This document shows positions 1-8,228 of a stretch of 64,000 nt of DNA, in pieces. The DNA is from Kutzneria kofuensis. Lineage in GTDB: Bacteria > Actinomycetota > Actinomycetes > Mycobacteriales > Pseudonocardiaceae. A program made the translations under genes and the position numbers. Positions within the stretch are counted from its first letter, which is position 1. Each line of letters starts with the position of its first letter. The notes below the pieces were generated by a model. The model did no database searches. It saw only the letters and a list, made by a program, of their open reading frames with translations, and was not told where the DNA came from. The DNA lies in NCBI RefSeq assembly GCF_014203355.1, contig NZ_JACHIR010000001.1, forward strand, positions 744,001 to 808,000. The letters are read 5' to 3'.

Positions 1-50
1 CGGACGACCACCGGCCCCCGGCTCGCGGCCGGTTCTCGGATCTCGCTCAT
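1..50 (-). CDS. Start of a gene downstream of the sugar ABC ATPase, probably a permease (partial)
   Basis: Only the first 16 codons are inside the window (begins [12 protein letters not shown]). Its ATG lies in an ATGA overlap with the stop codon of the upstream ATPase gene, so the two are translationally coupled. RbsA-type ATPases are normally followed by an RbsC-like inner-membrane permease. That context, not the short peptide, suggests a permease. Confidence 0.5.
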   Translation of the reverse strand, partial: MSEIREPAASRGPVVV

Positions 51-1540
51 CCGGCCGCCACTCCCGTCGCCGCCAACACGATCCGCTCCTCGTCCGCCTC
101 GTCCCGGCCGAACTCCCCGACCAGCCGCCCCTCCCGGACGACCAGCACCCGGTCGGCCATGCCGAGCACCTCCGGCAGCTCGGAGGAGATCATCAGGATC
201 GCCACGCCCTGCGCCGCCAGCTCGGACAGCAGCCGGTGCACCTCGGCCTTGGTGCCGACGTCGATGCCGCGCGTCGGCTCGTCCACGATGAGCACCGTCG
301 GCTGCCGGGACAGCCACTTGGCCAGCACGACCTTCTGCTGGTTGCCGCCGGACAGCACGCCGACGGGGTCGGTGAGCCGGGCGAACTTCAGCTGGAGCTT
401 GACGGCCCAGTCCCTCGCCAGCGACCGCTCGTCGGCGCTGCGCAGGAAGCCGAAGCGGGACAACCGGTTCAGCGATGCCAGCGCGGCGTTGCGTTCGATC
501 GACGCCTCCAGCACCAGCCCCTGCTGCCGCCGGTCCTCCGGCACGAAGCCGATGCCGGCGCCCATCGCCGCGCCGGGCGAGCCGGGACGGATCCGCTTGC
601 CCCGCACCAGAACCTCGCCGCCGTCCGGCTTGTCGACGCCGAACACCGCCCGCGCGATCTCGCTGCGGCCGGCCCCGACCAGCCCGGCCAGCGCCAGGAT
701 CTCACCCGCGCGAACGTCGAAGGAGACGTCCGTGAACACGCCTTCCCGAGTGAGTCGGCGCACCGACAGCACGGTGTCGCCGGCCTCGACGTCCTGCTTG
801 GGGAACAAGGCATCCAGCTCGCGGCCGACCATCAGCCGCACAATGCCGTCCGGCGTCTGCTCGGACAGCGGGCCGGACCAGACGAAGCCGCCGTCGCGCA
901 GCACGGTCGCGTCCTGGCACAGCTCGAAGACCTCGTCGATGCGGTGCGACACGAACAGCACCGCCGCGCCGTGCTCCCGCAGCGCCCCGACCACGCCGAA
1001 CAGCCGGGCCACCTCGGTCCCGGACAGCGCCGCCGTCGGCTCGTCCATGATGATCACGCGGGCGTCCGAGCCCAGCGCCTTGGCGATCTCCACCAGCTGC
1101 TGGTCGGCGATGGACAGGCCGCGGGCCGGCCGCTTCGGGTCGATGTCCACGCCGAGCCGCTCGAACAGCAGCTCGGCCTGCTCGCGCATGGCGGCGGTGT
1201 CGACCATGCCGCCGCGGCGGGTCGGATGCCGGCCCATCGCCACGTTCTCGGCCACGGACAGGTCGCCGAACAGGGTCGGCTCCTGGTAGATCACGGCCAC
1301 GCCGGCCGCCTTGGCGTCGGCGGGCGAGGCGAACCGGGCCGGCGCGCCGTCCAGCAGCAGCTGCCCGGAGTCCGGCCGGTGCACGCCGGCCAGGACCTTG
1401 ATCAGTGTGGACTTGCCGGCGCCGTTCTCCCCCAGCAGCGCGTGCGCCCGGCCCGGAGTCAGCGTCAGCGAGACCCCGCGCAGCGCCTGCACCGCGCCGA
1501 AGGACAAGCTGGCGTCCGCCAGGGCGACCTCCACCCGCAC
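47..1540 (-). CDS. Sugar ABC transporter, double-domain ATP-binding protein (RbsA/MglA/XylG type)
   Basis: A 497-residue ATPase with two fused ABC modules, the usual arrangement for carbohydrate importers of the RbsA/XylG/MglA group. The first Walker A is GENGAGKST near residues 37-45. Its Walker B is [10 protein letters not shown] and the signature is LSIADQQ. The second module keeps LSGGNQQKV and LIVDEPTRG but has a degenerate Walker A (GLVGAGRSE), normal for this family. It would power uptake of a mono- or disaccharide at the inner face of the membrane, with a permease encoded next (ATGA overlap at 47-50). It diverges from a lacI-family gene, and both promoters lie between repeated operator copies. 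The substrate cannot be read from the sequence; ribose, xylose or a related sugar is likely. Confidence 0.92.
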   Translation of the reverse strand: MRVEVALADASLSFGAVQALRGVSLTLTPGRAHALLGENGAGKSTLIKVLAGVHRPDSGQLLLDGAPARFASPADAKAAGVAVIYQEPTLFGDLSVAENVAMGRHPTRRGGMVDTAAMREQAELLFERLGVDIDPKRPARGLSIADQQLVEIAKALGSDARVIIMDEPTAALSGTEVARLFGVVGALREHGAAVLFVSHRIDEVFELCQDATVLRDGGFVWSGPLSEQTPDGIVRLMVGRELDALFPKQDVEAGDTVLSVRRLTREGVFTDVSFDVRAGEILALAGLVGAGRSEIARAVFGVDKPDGGEVLVRGKRIRPGSPGAAMGAGIGFVPEDRRQQGLVLEASIERNAALASLNRLSRFGFLRSADERSLARDWAVKLQLKFARLTDPVGVLSGGNQQKVVLAKWLSRQPTVLIVDEPTRGIDVGTKAEVHRLLSELAAQGVAILMISSELPEVLGMADRVLVVREGRLVGEFGRDEADEERIVLAATGVAAG

Positions 1541-1547
1541 CCTCCCC

Positions 1548-1648
1548 TAAATCGTTTCAATCCCGCACCGCCCGAAGCGTGCCCGCAGCACCCGAAAGTG
1601 TCAAGTGTCACATGGTTGACCAGGGGCTATCATTTTTGAAACGATTTA
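1548..1648. promoter_or_regulatory. Divergent promoter region with two inverted copies of a LacI-type operator
   Basis: TAAATCGTTTCAA at 1548-1560 and its exact reverse complement TTGAAACGATTTA at 1636-1648 bracket the 147-bp gap between the ABC ATPase and lacI genes. The GAAACGATTT core resembles the pseudo-palindromic operators of LacI/GalR proteins. One copy sits next to each gene start, as expected for joint repression or a DNA loop. A TTGACA hexamer on the minus strand (1604-1599) is a possible -35 for the transporter operon. Confidence 0.75.
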
Positions 1649-1687
1649 GTCCGCGTAGCATCCCCCAGCCCACCCGAAGAGGCGAAG

Positions 1688-2695
1688 TTGCCGGTCAGCA
1701 TCAAGGACGTCGCCGCGCTGGCCGGCGTGTCCGTGGGCACGGTCTCCAACGTGCTGAACCGTCCGGACGTGGTTGCCGACGATACCCGGCGCAAGGTGCT
1801 GTCCGCGATCGAGGAGCTCGGCTTCGTCCGCAACGAGTCGGCGCGGCAGCTGCGCACCGGCACCGCCCGGGCGATCGGGCTCATCGTGCCGGACGTGTCC
1901 AACCCGTTCTTCACCGACGTCGCCCGCGGCGCCGAGGACGCCGCCAGCGATGCCGGGCACGTGGTGATCCTGTGCAACAGCGACGAGTCCGAGCAGCGCC
2001 AGGACCGGCATCTGCAGCTGCTGGCCGAGCAGCGGGTGCACGGGGTGCTGATCACGCCGGTGGAGGCGCCGGAGCCGGTGCAGCGGCTGCGGGCGCGGGG
2101 CGTGTCCGTGGTCCTGTTGGACCGGCACGCGGACGTGGAGGACACCTGCTCGGTGTCGGTGGACCACCGGCTCGGCGGCACGCTGGCGATCAACCACCTG
2201 CTCGCCGAGGGGCACCGTGAGCTGGCGATGATCACGGGCCCGCTGTCCATCGCGCAGTGCCGGCAGCGCCTGGACGGGGCGCGCGACGCGCTCGTGGCGG
2301 CCGGGCGCGATCCCGAGGGGCTGCGGGTGATCGAGGTGAACGCGATGAACGTGGTCTCCGGGCGCAACGCCGGAGAGCGGGTGCTCGCCGGAACGCGCAG
2401 GCCGGACGCGCTGTTCTGCGCCAACGACCTGCTCGCGCTCGGCGTGCTCCAGGTGATGGTGCGCGCAGGGGTGCGCGTGCCCGGAGAACTCGCTATCGTC
2501 GGGTACGACGACATCGATTTCGCGGCTGCTGCCGCAGTGCCCCTGACCTCGGTGCGGCAACCGAGCAGGTTGCTCGGTCGGCGCGCTGCCGAACTGGTGC
2601 TGGGCGAGACCCAGTCACCGCAGGAGCACGTCCATCATCACGTGGTGTTCTCCCCTGAGCTCGTGGTCAGGGAGTCCAGTAGGCGGTTCCGCTAG
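1688..2695 (+). CDS. LacI/GalR-family transcriptional regulator
   Basis: A 335-residue regulator with the N-terminal LacI helix-turn-helix (VSIKDVAALAGVSVGTVSNV, residues 3-22) and the hinge-helix segment ending ESARQLRTG. A periplasmic-binding-protein-like sugar-sensing domain follows (GLIVPDVSNPFF onward; IVGYDDIDFA near the C-terminus). Length is typical of the family. The assigned start is a TTG preceded by a purine-rich GAAGAGGCGAAG. It is divergent from a sugar ABC transporter, so it most likely represses that operon and itself through the paired operators at 1548-1648, with release by the transported sugar. Its stop codon overlaps that of the convergent small gene at 2692-2847 in a shared CTAG. 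Confidence 0.9.
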   Translation: MPVSIKDVAALAGVSVGTVSNVLNRPDVVADDTRRKVLSAIEELGFVRNESARQLRTGTARAIGLIVPDVSNPFFTDVARGAEDAASDAGHVVILCNSDESEQRQDRHLQLLAEQRVHGVLITPVEAPEPVQRLRARGVSVVLLDRHADVEDTCSVSVDHRLGGTLAINHLLAEGHRELAMITGPLSIAQCRQRLDGARDALVAAGRDPEGLRVIEVNAMNVVSGRNAGERVLAGTRRPDALFCANDLLALGVLQVMVRAGVRVPGELAIVGYDDIDFAAAAAVPLTSVRQPSRLLGRRAAELVLGETQSPQEHVHHHVVFSPELVVRESSRRFR

Positions 2696-2847
2696 TCGAA
2701 GCCGCGCATGATGAGTGGCTCGTAGCCGTCTTCACGGTCGGCGTTCCAGACCAGGCTCTGCTGCGGCAGCTCCTGTCCCTCGCCGTCCTCCTCGCCCCAG
2801 TTCCAGCTCCAGGTGCGAGGGCTGTCGTCGATGTCCAGTCGTCCCAT
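2692..2847 (-). CDS. Small acidic tryptophan-rich protein of unknown function (51 aa)
   Basis: The frame from ATG at 2847 to TAG at 2692 encodes 51 residues. A GGGGAG ribosome-binding site lies about 10 nt upstream. The protein begins MGRLDIDDSPRTWSWNWGEE and ends EPLIMRGFD. It has four Trp, is strongly acidic, and lacks Cys, a signal peptide and a membrane segment. I do not recognise a family. The good Shine-Dalgarno site, the tight tail-to-tail packing against lacI (CTAG shared by both stops) and the non-random composition argue that it is real. It could be a conserved cytosolic small protein or a peptide precursor, but no modification enzyme is adjacent. Confidence 0.55.
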   Translation of the reverse strand: MGRLDIDDSPRTWSWNWGEEDGEGQELPQQSLVWNADREDGYEPLIMRGFD

Positions 2848-3398
2848 GGGTTCTCACTCCCCAGATCTCATGTCGTTCGGGCTTCCCTCAGTGTCTCCAC
2901 TTCGCTGTGGCCAACATCACTGTGCCTGAGCACAACCTTGGACTCAACCAAGTTTAGGGATCTTATGTTCGGTTTATAGGGGTTCTCTAGAAGGTTAGCC
3001 ATGCCTAACCCCCGTTGGAGTGACAGATCCGCCGCTCAGCCGGATCTTGGTGTATCGAGGCGGCCGAGTCCGTCGCCTCGTGTATCGAATCCGCAGGTCA
3101 CACGGTTACAGTCGCCCCCTCGGCGCCGCTGCCGCGAACCAGTCGGACGTACGTCTGGGACACTCGGTTAGTCGGTGCAGATGCAGGGCGGACTTTCCAA
3201 GCTCGGACCGATCCAGGTGGCATCCGCCCGAGCCGCGGGTAGGGGTGGTTGCGGCGATCGGGGTGGCCGTCGGCGCTCGTCCGACTCCGACGCGATCCCG
3301 GTAGGGTCGCCGTCGGGGGAACCGAGGCATACCAGCATATCGCTAGTTTTTGCCGCTGTCGTGTCGTCCCCCACTGTCATCAAGTGCCTGGGGGATAC
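2848..3398. other. 551-bp non-coding region, with one inverted repeat
   Basis: No frame here has convincing protein-like composition or a ribosome-binding site. The stretch is somewhat A/T-richer than its surroundings between about 2920 and 3010. There TTGGAC (2938-2943) and TCTTAT (2961-2966) could form a promoter. It is followed by the inverted repeat GGTTAG-N6-CTAACC at 2993-3010. The half-sites match those of iron-dependent DtxR/IdeR boxes, but the 6-nt spacer is longer than in those boxes, so I do not assign an iron box. Confidence 0.4.
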
Positions 3399-3947
3399 AT
3401 GTCAGCAGTCACCGAGATCGCCGACGAGTTCTTCGACCTCCTCCTGGACCGCTTCCCGATCGGCGCCAGCTTCATGGGCGTGCCCGGGTACGACGACCGG
3501 CTCACCGACTTCGGCCGCGCCGCCGAGCGGCGGTTCGCCGACGCCGTCGCGGCGCTGGCGGCGCGGGCCCGGGCCGTGCCGGACGAGGGCCTGAGCCACT
3601 CCGACCGGATCACCAAGCGGGTCATCGCGCACGAGGCCGAGGTGATGACCGGGCAGATCGAGGGCCGCTGGCTGGAGTTCACCGTCAGCGACCTGCTCCT
3701 GACCCCGGTGGCCGGCCTGCTCACGTCGCTGAGCGATGTGCCCGTCACCGACGACTTCCCGAAGCGGCTGGCCGCCGTGCCGGCGGCGCTGGCCACCATC
3801 GCGCAGCGGCAACGGGAGGGCCTCGCCGACGACCTCACTCCCGTGGCCCATCTCGTGCAGGCGACGATCGAGTACCTGGACCGCCACCTGTCCAATGTGG
3901 ACACGTTCGTCCGCTCGGAGGCCTGCCGCCCCGCGATGGCCTGGTGA
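3399..3947 (+). pseudogene. Truncated DUF885-family protein (N-terminal third only)
   Basis: The frame starts MSAVTEIADEFFDLLLDRF with a GGGGGA ribosome-binding site just before the ATG at 3399. It continues through PIGASFMGVPGYDDRLTDFG, SDRITKRVIAHEAE and HLVQATIEYLDRHLSNVDTF. This is the start of DUF885 proteins, which are normally well over 500 residues and include a C-terminal zinc-peptidase-like segment. Here the frame stops after 182 residues (ending RPAMAW), and the next gene begins 7 bp later on the other strand. The C-terminal two thirds are absent in every frame nearby. I infer a deletion remnant, although a short expressed protein cannot be excluded. Confidence 0.7.
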
Positions 3948-3954
3948 GCTCTGA

Positions 3955-4806
3955 TCAGCTGAAGTCGCCGGCGTGGTCGCGGGCCCACTCGGCGTACGTG
4001 CGCGCGGGTCTCCCGGTGACGTGCTCCGCCGTCGGCAACGGCGCCGGCGGCTTCGGAGCCTGCTCGGCCGGCGATCCGCTCCTTCCGTCATAGGTCTGGA
4101 ATCCCAGGAGGAACTCGGCGTTGGCCGCCGCCCAGCCGCCCTGGGCTCGGTAGTGGGCCAGCGCCTGGTCGGCGGTGACCGCCCTGATGGTGATCTCGTG
4201 CCCGATGGCGTCGGCGATGGCCCGCACCTGATCGCGGTGACTGACCGGCTGCGGTCCGACAAGGGTATAGGCGTTGCCGGCATGGCCGTCCTCCAGCAGG
4301 GCGGCGGCGGCGACGTCGGCGATGTCGGCCTCGTGCACGGGCGAACCGGCCTGGTCCGGACAGGGGTCGAGCACCACGCGATCCGCGCGGATGGACGGCC
4401 CCCACAGGTGCAGGGTGTTCAGGGCGAACTCGCCGGGACGGACATGTGTCCATTCCAGACCGGACTCCTCGACCGCCCGCTCGACGGGCAGATGGAACGT
4501 CGTGTCGTAGCCAGTGGTGACCGCGCCGGAGGACAGCACCACGATCCGGCTCACGCCGGCTTTCCCTGCTGCCGCGACGACTTCGCGCGCGGTCTGTGGC
4601 ACGGGAAACAGGTACAGGCGGTCGGCGTCTCTGAACGCCGCGTCGAGCGTGTCCGGCCGTAGGAGATCGGCGCGCACCACCTCCACGCCTGAGGGTGACC
4701 GGGCGGGATTTCGCGTCACCACCCGGACTTTCTCGCCGGCCTGCCGGAGTCGGTCGACCACCAGTCGGCCGACATGTCCGGTCGCGCCCGTCACCACAGT
4801 CGTCAT
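3955..4806 (-). CDS. NAD(P)-binding NmrA-like oxidoreductase or redox sensor
   Basis: A 283-residue Rossmann protein. It opens MTTVVTGATGHVGRLVVDRL with the GxxGxxG dinucleotide-binding motif. LYLFPV, the strand RIVVLSSGAV and ENxL-type NmrA/atypical SDR features follow. It belongs to the NmrA-like / NAD(P)H-quinone-oxidoreductase-like extended SDRs, which either reduce small substrates or sense NADP. The start at 4806 was chosen because the upstream frame would run across the TetR promoter. It diverges from a TetR gene with a clear operator between them (4848-4876), so it is probably the repressor's target. Confidence 0.82.
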   Translation of the reverse strand: MTTVVTGATGHVGRLVVDRLRQAGEKVRVVTRNPARSPSGVEVVRADLLRPDTLDAAFRDADRLYLFPVPQTAREVVAAAGKAGVSRIVVLSSGAVTTGYDTTFHLPVERAVEESGLEWTHVRPGEFALNTLHLWGPSIRADRVVLDPCPDQAGSPVHEADIADVAAAALLEDGHAGNAYTLVGPQPVSHRDQVRAIADAIGHEITIRAVTADQALAHYRAQGGWAAANAEFLLGFQTYDGRSGSPAEQAPKPPAPLPTAEHVTGRPARTYAEWARDHAGDFS

Positions 4807-4847
4807 GTCCCCGGTCCTCTCGTCCGAGCACTCAACGTAGCACCTGA

Positions 4848-4876
4848 ATGTTCCGCCATGGAACATCCATGTTCCA
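4848..4876. promoter_or_regulatory. TetR operator: three alternating ATGTTCC / GGAACAT half-sites
   Basis: A perfect 8-2-8 palindrome, TGGAACAT-CC-ATGTTCCA, occupies 4859-4876. A further ATGTTCC half-site at 4848-4854 pairs with GGAACAT at 4860-4866. The element lies midway between the NmrA-like gene and the divergent TetR gene. A second palindrome, ACGATATCGT (4887-4896), abuts the TetR start codon. Confidence 0.75.
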
Positions 4877-4896
4877 TTCTGGGGTGACGATATCGT

Positions 4897-5469
4897 ATGC
4901 CCGTGACCGAAGCGCCCGCCGACACCGGAGCCCGCAGTCGCACCCGGCGCGCCATCCTCGACGCCGCCGCGACCGTGCTGGCCCGCCACCGCGGCGCGAC
5001 ACTCGCCGACATCGCCGAGGCCGCCGAGGTCGGCCGCACCACGCTGCACCGCTACTTCCCCGACCGCGAGGCGCTGCTCACCGCCGTCGTCGAGGACTCG
5101 TGGCGCACCATCGAGGACGCCACCCGTGACGCCGCCATCGACGACGGCCCGCCGGCCGAAGCCATGCGCCGCCTGGTTTCCGCGATGGTCGACGCCGGCG
5201 ACCGGCTGCTCTTCCTGTTCGGCGACCCCCGCAGGTCCGACGACCACCCCGTCCCGCCGCAGGATCCGATCCTCGACCTCATCCGCCGCGGCCAGGCCGA
5301 CGGCGCCTTCGACCCCGGCGTCAGCGCCGAGTGGATCCGCACCGTCGTCTGGGGCCTCGTCTACGCCGGCTGCGAAGCCGCCGGAGACGGGCTGCTCCCC
5401 CGCCACGGCGTCACCGAGACCGTGATCCGCACCCTCCAGAACGGCATCGGCCCGCACGCCGGCCGGTGA
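4897..5469 (+). CDS. TetR-family transcriptional regulator
   Basis: A 190-residue repressor. The N-terminal TetR DNA-binding domain reads RRAILDAAATVLARHRGATL, then ADIAEAAEVGRTTLHRYFPD, the canonical helix-turn-helix with the FxD turn. The remaining ~130 residues form the variable ligand-binding domain. The ATG at 4897 is preceded by GGGGTG about 10 nt upstream; a GTG two codons in is an alternative. Divergence from an NmrA-like dehydrogenase plus the ATGTTCC palindromes implies local repression of both genes. The ligand is unknown. Confidence 0.88.
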   Translation: MPVTEAPADTGARSRTRRAILDAAATVLARHRGATLADIAEAAEVGRTTLHRYFPDREALLTAVVEDSWRTIEDATRDAAIDDGPPAEAMRRLVSAMVDAGDRLLFLFGDPRRSDDHPVPPQDPILDLIRRGQADGAFDPGVSAEWIRTVVWGLVYAGCEAAGDGLLPRHGVTETVIRTLQNGIGPHAGR

Positions 5470-5561
5470 CAAGCCGGGCGTGACTCCTGGGCGGATTCGG
5501 ACAACCTGCGCGTACGAAACGGCGTATGGCTCACGGAAGCAAACCGTGAGGAGATCTCGAA

Positions 5562-7154
5562 GTGCCTTTCACCAGCAGAACAAGGCGGCGCTTGTGGGTC
5601 CGCACCGCCGCCGTGGCCGCGGCGCTGGGCTGCGGTCTCGGCGTGCTGCCCGCATCGGCCGCCGCCACGGGGGACGGCTCCGACGCGCTGGCCGATCGCG
5701 CGCCGACGCCGACCTTGACCTGGGCCGACTGCTCGGGCGGCTTCCAGTGCGCCACGGCCGGGGTGCCGTTGGACTACAACGCGCCGTACGGCCGGAAGAT
5801 AGACCTCGCGCTGATCAAGCTGCCGGCGACCGACCCCGCCCACCGGATCGGCACGCTGTTCGTCAACTTCGGCGGCCCCGGACCGTCCGGAGTGGACCGA
5901 CTGCGGCAGCGCGCCACGTGGCCGTGGCTGTTCTCCGACGAACTGCGCGCCCGGTTCGACCTCGTGTCGTGGGATCCCCGTGCGGTCAGCCACAGCACGG
6001 CGGTGCGCTGCTTCGCCACCAGCGCCGAGCAGGAGCAGTTCTTCAACTCCTTCCCGGAGATGCCCGGCGACCCCAGCGGCGAGCCCGCCTTCTACCGCGC
6101 CTCCAAGGAACTCGCCGACCGCTGCCAGCAGCAGGCGGGCGCGTTGCTGCCGTACATGAACAGCGTCAACACGGCCCGTGACCTCGACCTGCTGCGCCGG
6201 GCCGTGGGCGACGCCAAGATCACGTACCACGGCATCTCCTACGGCACCCACATCGGCGCGATCTACGCGAACCTGTTCCCCGCCAGGATCAGGGCGCTCG
6301 CCATGGACGGCACCATGGACTTCCAGGGCAGCGCGACCGGTCACGGCGCCGCCGGCGCCACCCAGCCGGTCGACACCCGCCAGGACGTGGCCACCGGCAT
6401 CGCCGAGACCTTCGAGTCCTTCCTGACCCAGTGCGCCGCCGCCGGGCCGAACTGCGCATTCTCCGACGGCAACGTGCACGCCAAGTGGCGCACGCTGGCC
6501 GACCGCGCCCGCCAGCACCCGATCACCGTGACCAATCCGGACGGCACGGCGAGCACCTACAGCTACTCCGCGATCATCAACCTGGCCGCCGATCTCGCCA
6601 AGCCGGAGACCTGGAAGGACAACGCCGGCCAGCTCGAGAAGCTGTACCAGGCCAGCGGAACCGTGGCAGCGGCCAGGGCGGTCCAGCCGAAGGGCGAGCA
6701 GTACCTGGGCAACTCGACCGAGGCGTTCAACGCCATCCAGTGCGCCGACAGCACCGTGCCCACCGCGGAATCCACCTACAGCGCCCTCGCGACCAGCGAG
6801 GACAAGCGCGTCCCGTACTTCGGCCGCATCGGCGTGTTCGACATGATGAGCTGCGCCTACTGGCCGCGCCCGGCCGTGCAGCCCTACCGCGGCCCGTGGA
6901 ACCGGGTGACCGCCGCTCCCATCCTGGTGATCAACAGTCGGTTCGATCCTTCGACGCCGCTCAAGGGCGCCAAGGACGGCATCGCCGAACTCGCCAAGGC
7001 GCGGCTGCTCGTGGTGGAGGGCTCCGGCCACAGCACCATGTACGTGCACAGCACCTGTGCGGAGAAGGCGAAGCGGGACTACCTGATCTCCGGTGTGCTG
7101 CCGCCCGTCGGGGCCACCTGCGCCATCGACCACAAGCCGTTCGACCCCGCCTAG
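5562..7154 (+). CDS. Secreted alpha/beta-hydrolase, tripeptidyl-aminopeptidase-like (S33)
   Basis: A 530-residue exported serine hydrolase. The signal peptide is an Arg-rich n-region (SRTRRRLWVR) and hydrophobic core ending near VLPASAAA. The mature protein has the strand-loop LFVNFGGPGPSG (oxyanion region) and the nucleophile elbow GISYGT. A C-terminal TAP-like domain carries the acid in INSRFDPSTPL and the catalytic His in GSGHST. This matches secreted tripeptidyl aminopeptidases and related hydrolases of Streptomyces, which trim peptides or hydrolyse esters outside the cell. The start is GTG at 5562 with GAGGAG upstream. A strong hairpin follows at 7165-7196, so it is probably monocistronic. 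Substrate is not predictable. Confidence 0.88.
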   Translation: MPFTSRTRRRLWVRTAAVAAALGCGLGVLPASAAATGDGSDALADRAPTPTLTWADCSGGFQCATAGVPLDYNAPYGRKIDLALIKLPATDPAHRIGTLFVNFGGPGPSGVDRLRQRATWPWLFSDELRARFDLVSWDPRAVSHSTAVRCFATSAEQEQFFNSFPEMPGDPSGEPAFYRASKELADRCQQQAGALLPYMNSVNTARDLDLLRRAVGDAKITYHGISYGTHIGAIYANLFPARIRALAMDGTMDFQGSATGHGAAGATQPVDTRQDVATGIAETFESFLTQCAAAGPNCAFSDGNVHAKWRTLADRARQHPITVTNPDGTASTYSYSAIINLAADLAKPETWKDNAGQLEKLYQASGTVAAARAVQPKGEQYLGNSTEAFNAIQCADSTVPTAESTYSALATSEDKRVPYFGRIGVFDMMSCAYWPRPAVQPYRGPWNRVTAAPILVINSRFDPSTPLKGAKDGIAELAKARLLVVEGSGHSTMYVHSTCAEKAKRDYLISGVLPPVGATCAIDHKPFDPA

Positions 7155-7164
7155 GGCCGACGGG

Positions 7165-7196
7165 CCGCCGGGTTTCGGGTTCGCGAAACCCGGCGG
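7165..7196 (+). terminator. Strong hairpin after the aminopeptidase gene
   Basis: CCGCCGGGTTTCG (7165-7177) pairs perfectly with CGAAACCCGGCGG (7184-7196) across a 6-nt loop, 10 bp past the stop codon. There is no T-run, as is common for actinobacterial terminators. Confidence 0.7.
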
Positions 7197-7252
7197 TGAT
7201 CGGTTCTCCGCCACCACGTTCCGGCGTCAGCGACGAACGTGCGCGGAAGGGG

Positions 7253-7275
7253 TTGACCCTGACCCTGCGTCAGGG
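7253..7275 (+). promoter_or_regulatory. MerR-type promoter/operator upstream of the hydrolase-merR pair
   Basis: A consensus-like -35 TTGACC (7253-7258) overlaps a perfect inverted repeat CCCTGAC-N5-GTCAGGG (7257-7275) lying in the presumed spacer. MerR proteins bind such dyads inside overlong spacers. The -10 is not clear. The MerR gene two positions downstream (8229) is the obvious regulator. Confidence 0.65.
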
Positions 7276-7290
7276 TTGGAGCCTTGTCGC

Positions 7291-8193
7291 ATGACGAACA
7301 GCAGCACTTCCCCGGCTCGGCCCGCGCCACCGGTCGGAGGGTTCCAGGAGATCGACGGCCGCCGTGTTTTCGTACACCGGTCGGGCAGCGGCGGGCCGGC
7401 CGTCGTGTTCCTGCCGGGCGCCAGTGCGGTCGGTCTGGATTATTTCGGTGTCCAGCAAGGGGTTTCGCAGTTCACCACCGCAGTGGTGTACGACCGGGGC
7501 GGCACGGGTTACAGCGATTCCCTCGCGCTGCCGCGCACCGCCGCCGCGGTCGCCAGGGAACTGCGCGAGCTGCTGCGCGCCCAGAACATCGCTGCCCCGT
7601 ACGTTCTGGCGGCACACTCGCTCGGCGGCTTCTACGCGCATCGGTTCGCGCAGTTGTACCCGCAGGACGTGGCGGGACTGGTCTGGTTGGACGGCCTCCA
7701 TCGCGACTGGGACCAGTTCATGCCGCCCGCACTGCATCTCGCCGCGACCGAGCAAACGGCACCTGATCGGGAGCAGCTCGAACAGATGCGCCCGGCCCTG
7801 CGCGAGATGTACACCGAGCTGCGCGCGGACTACCCGGAGCACGTGCGGCAATCGCTGGTCGATGCCAAGATGAGTGCCGAATGGCTCGAGGCCGGCGTCG
7901 CCGAGCGCAGCAAGTTGACCGACCTCGCCAGTGAACTGCGGGCCGGGCCGAACATCCCGGACGTCCCGGTGATCGCGCTCACCGTGCTGGGCGTCGACCC
8001 CGCCCATCCGGCGCTGGCGTCGCAAGAGATGCGTGACGGCAAGACGAGGATGGACGCGGCCCTGGTGAACGCGGTCTCGTACGGGGAGCAACGCATCCTC
8101 ACCGACACCCTCCACCACCGGCTCTGCTTCGACCGGCCCGATGCCGTGGTCCAGGCGATCCGTGACGTCGTCGACCGGGCGGCTCGCCCCTAG
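7291..8193 (+). CDS. Alpha/beta-fold hydrolase
   Basis: A 300-residue cytosolic alpha/beta hydrolase. It has VVFLPGASAVG (oxyanion region), VVYDRGGTGYSD, the nucleophile elbow AAHSLGGFYAHR and a C-terminal acid/His region (TDTLHHRL). ATG at 7291 is the first plausible start; the upstream frame would cross the promoter. It is followed after 35 bp by a merR gene on the same strand. A MerR-type dyad lies just before its start, so the pair is probably an autoregulated operon induced by the compound the enzyme acts on. No specific substrate is indicated. Confidence 0.82.
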   Translation: MTNSSTSPARPAPPVGGFQEIDGRRVFVHRSGSGGPAVVFLPGASAVGLDYFGVQQGVSQFTTAVVYDRGGTGYSDSLALPRTAAAVARELRELLRAQNIAAPYVLAAHSLGGFYAHRFAQLYPQDVAGLVWLDGLHRDWDQFMPPALHLAATEQTAPDREQLEQMRPALREMYTELRADYPEHVRQSLVDAKMSAEWLEAGVAERSKLTDLASELRAGPNIPDVPVIALTVLGVDPAHPALASQEMRDGKTRMDAALVNAVSYGEQRILTDTLHHRLCFDRPDAVVQAIRDVVDRAARP

Positions 8194-8228
8194 ACTCGGC
8201 CGCGTCGTGCGAAGCCCCAAGGAGGACG

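Noticed and set aside
2993-3010. Assignment of an IdeR iron box
   Set aside because: Arm spacing is 6 bp rather than the compact 19-bp overlapping structure, and no iron-uptake gene follows.
3020-3304. A 94-codon plus-strand frame in the empty region
   Set aside because: Arg-rich random composition, no ribosome-binding site and no recognisable motif.
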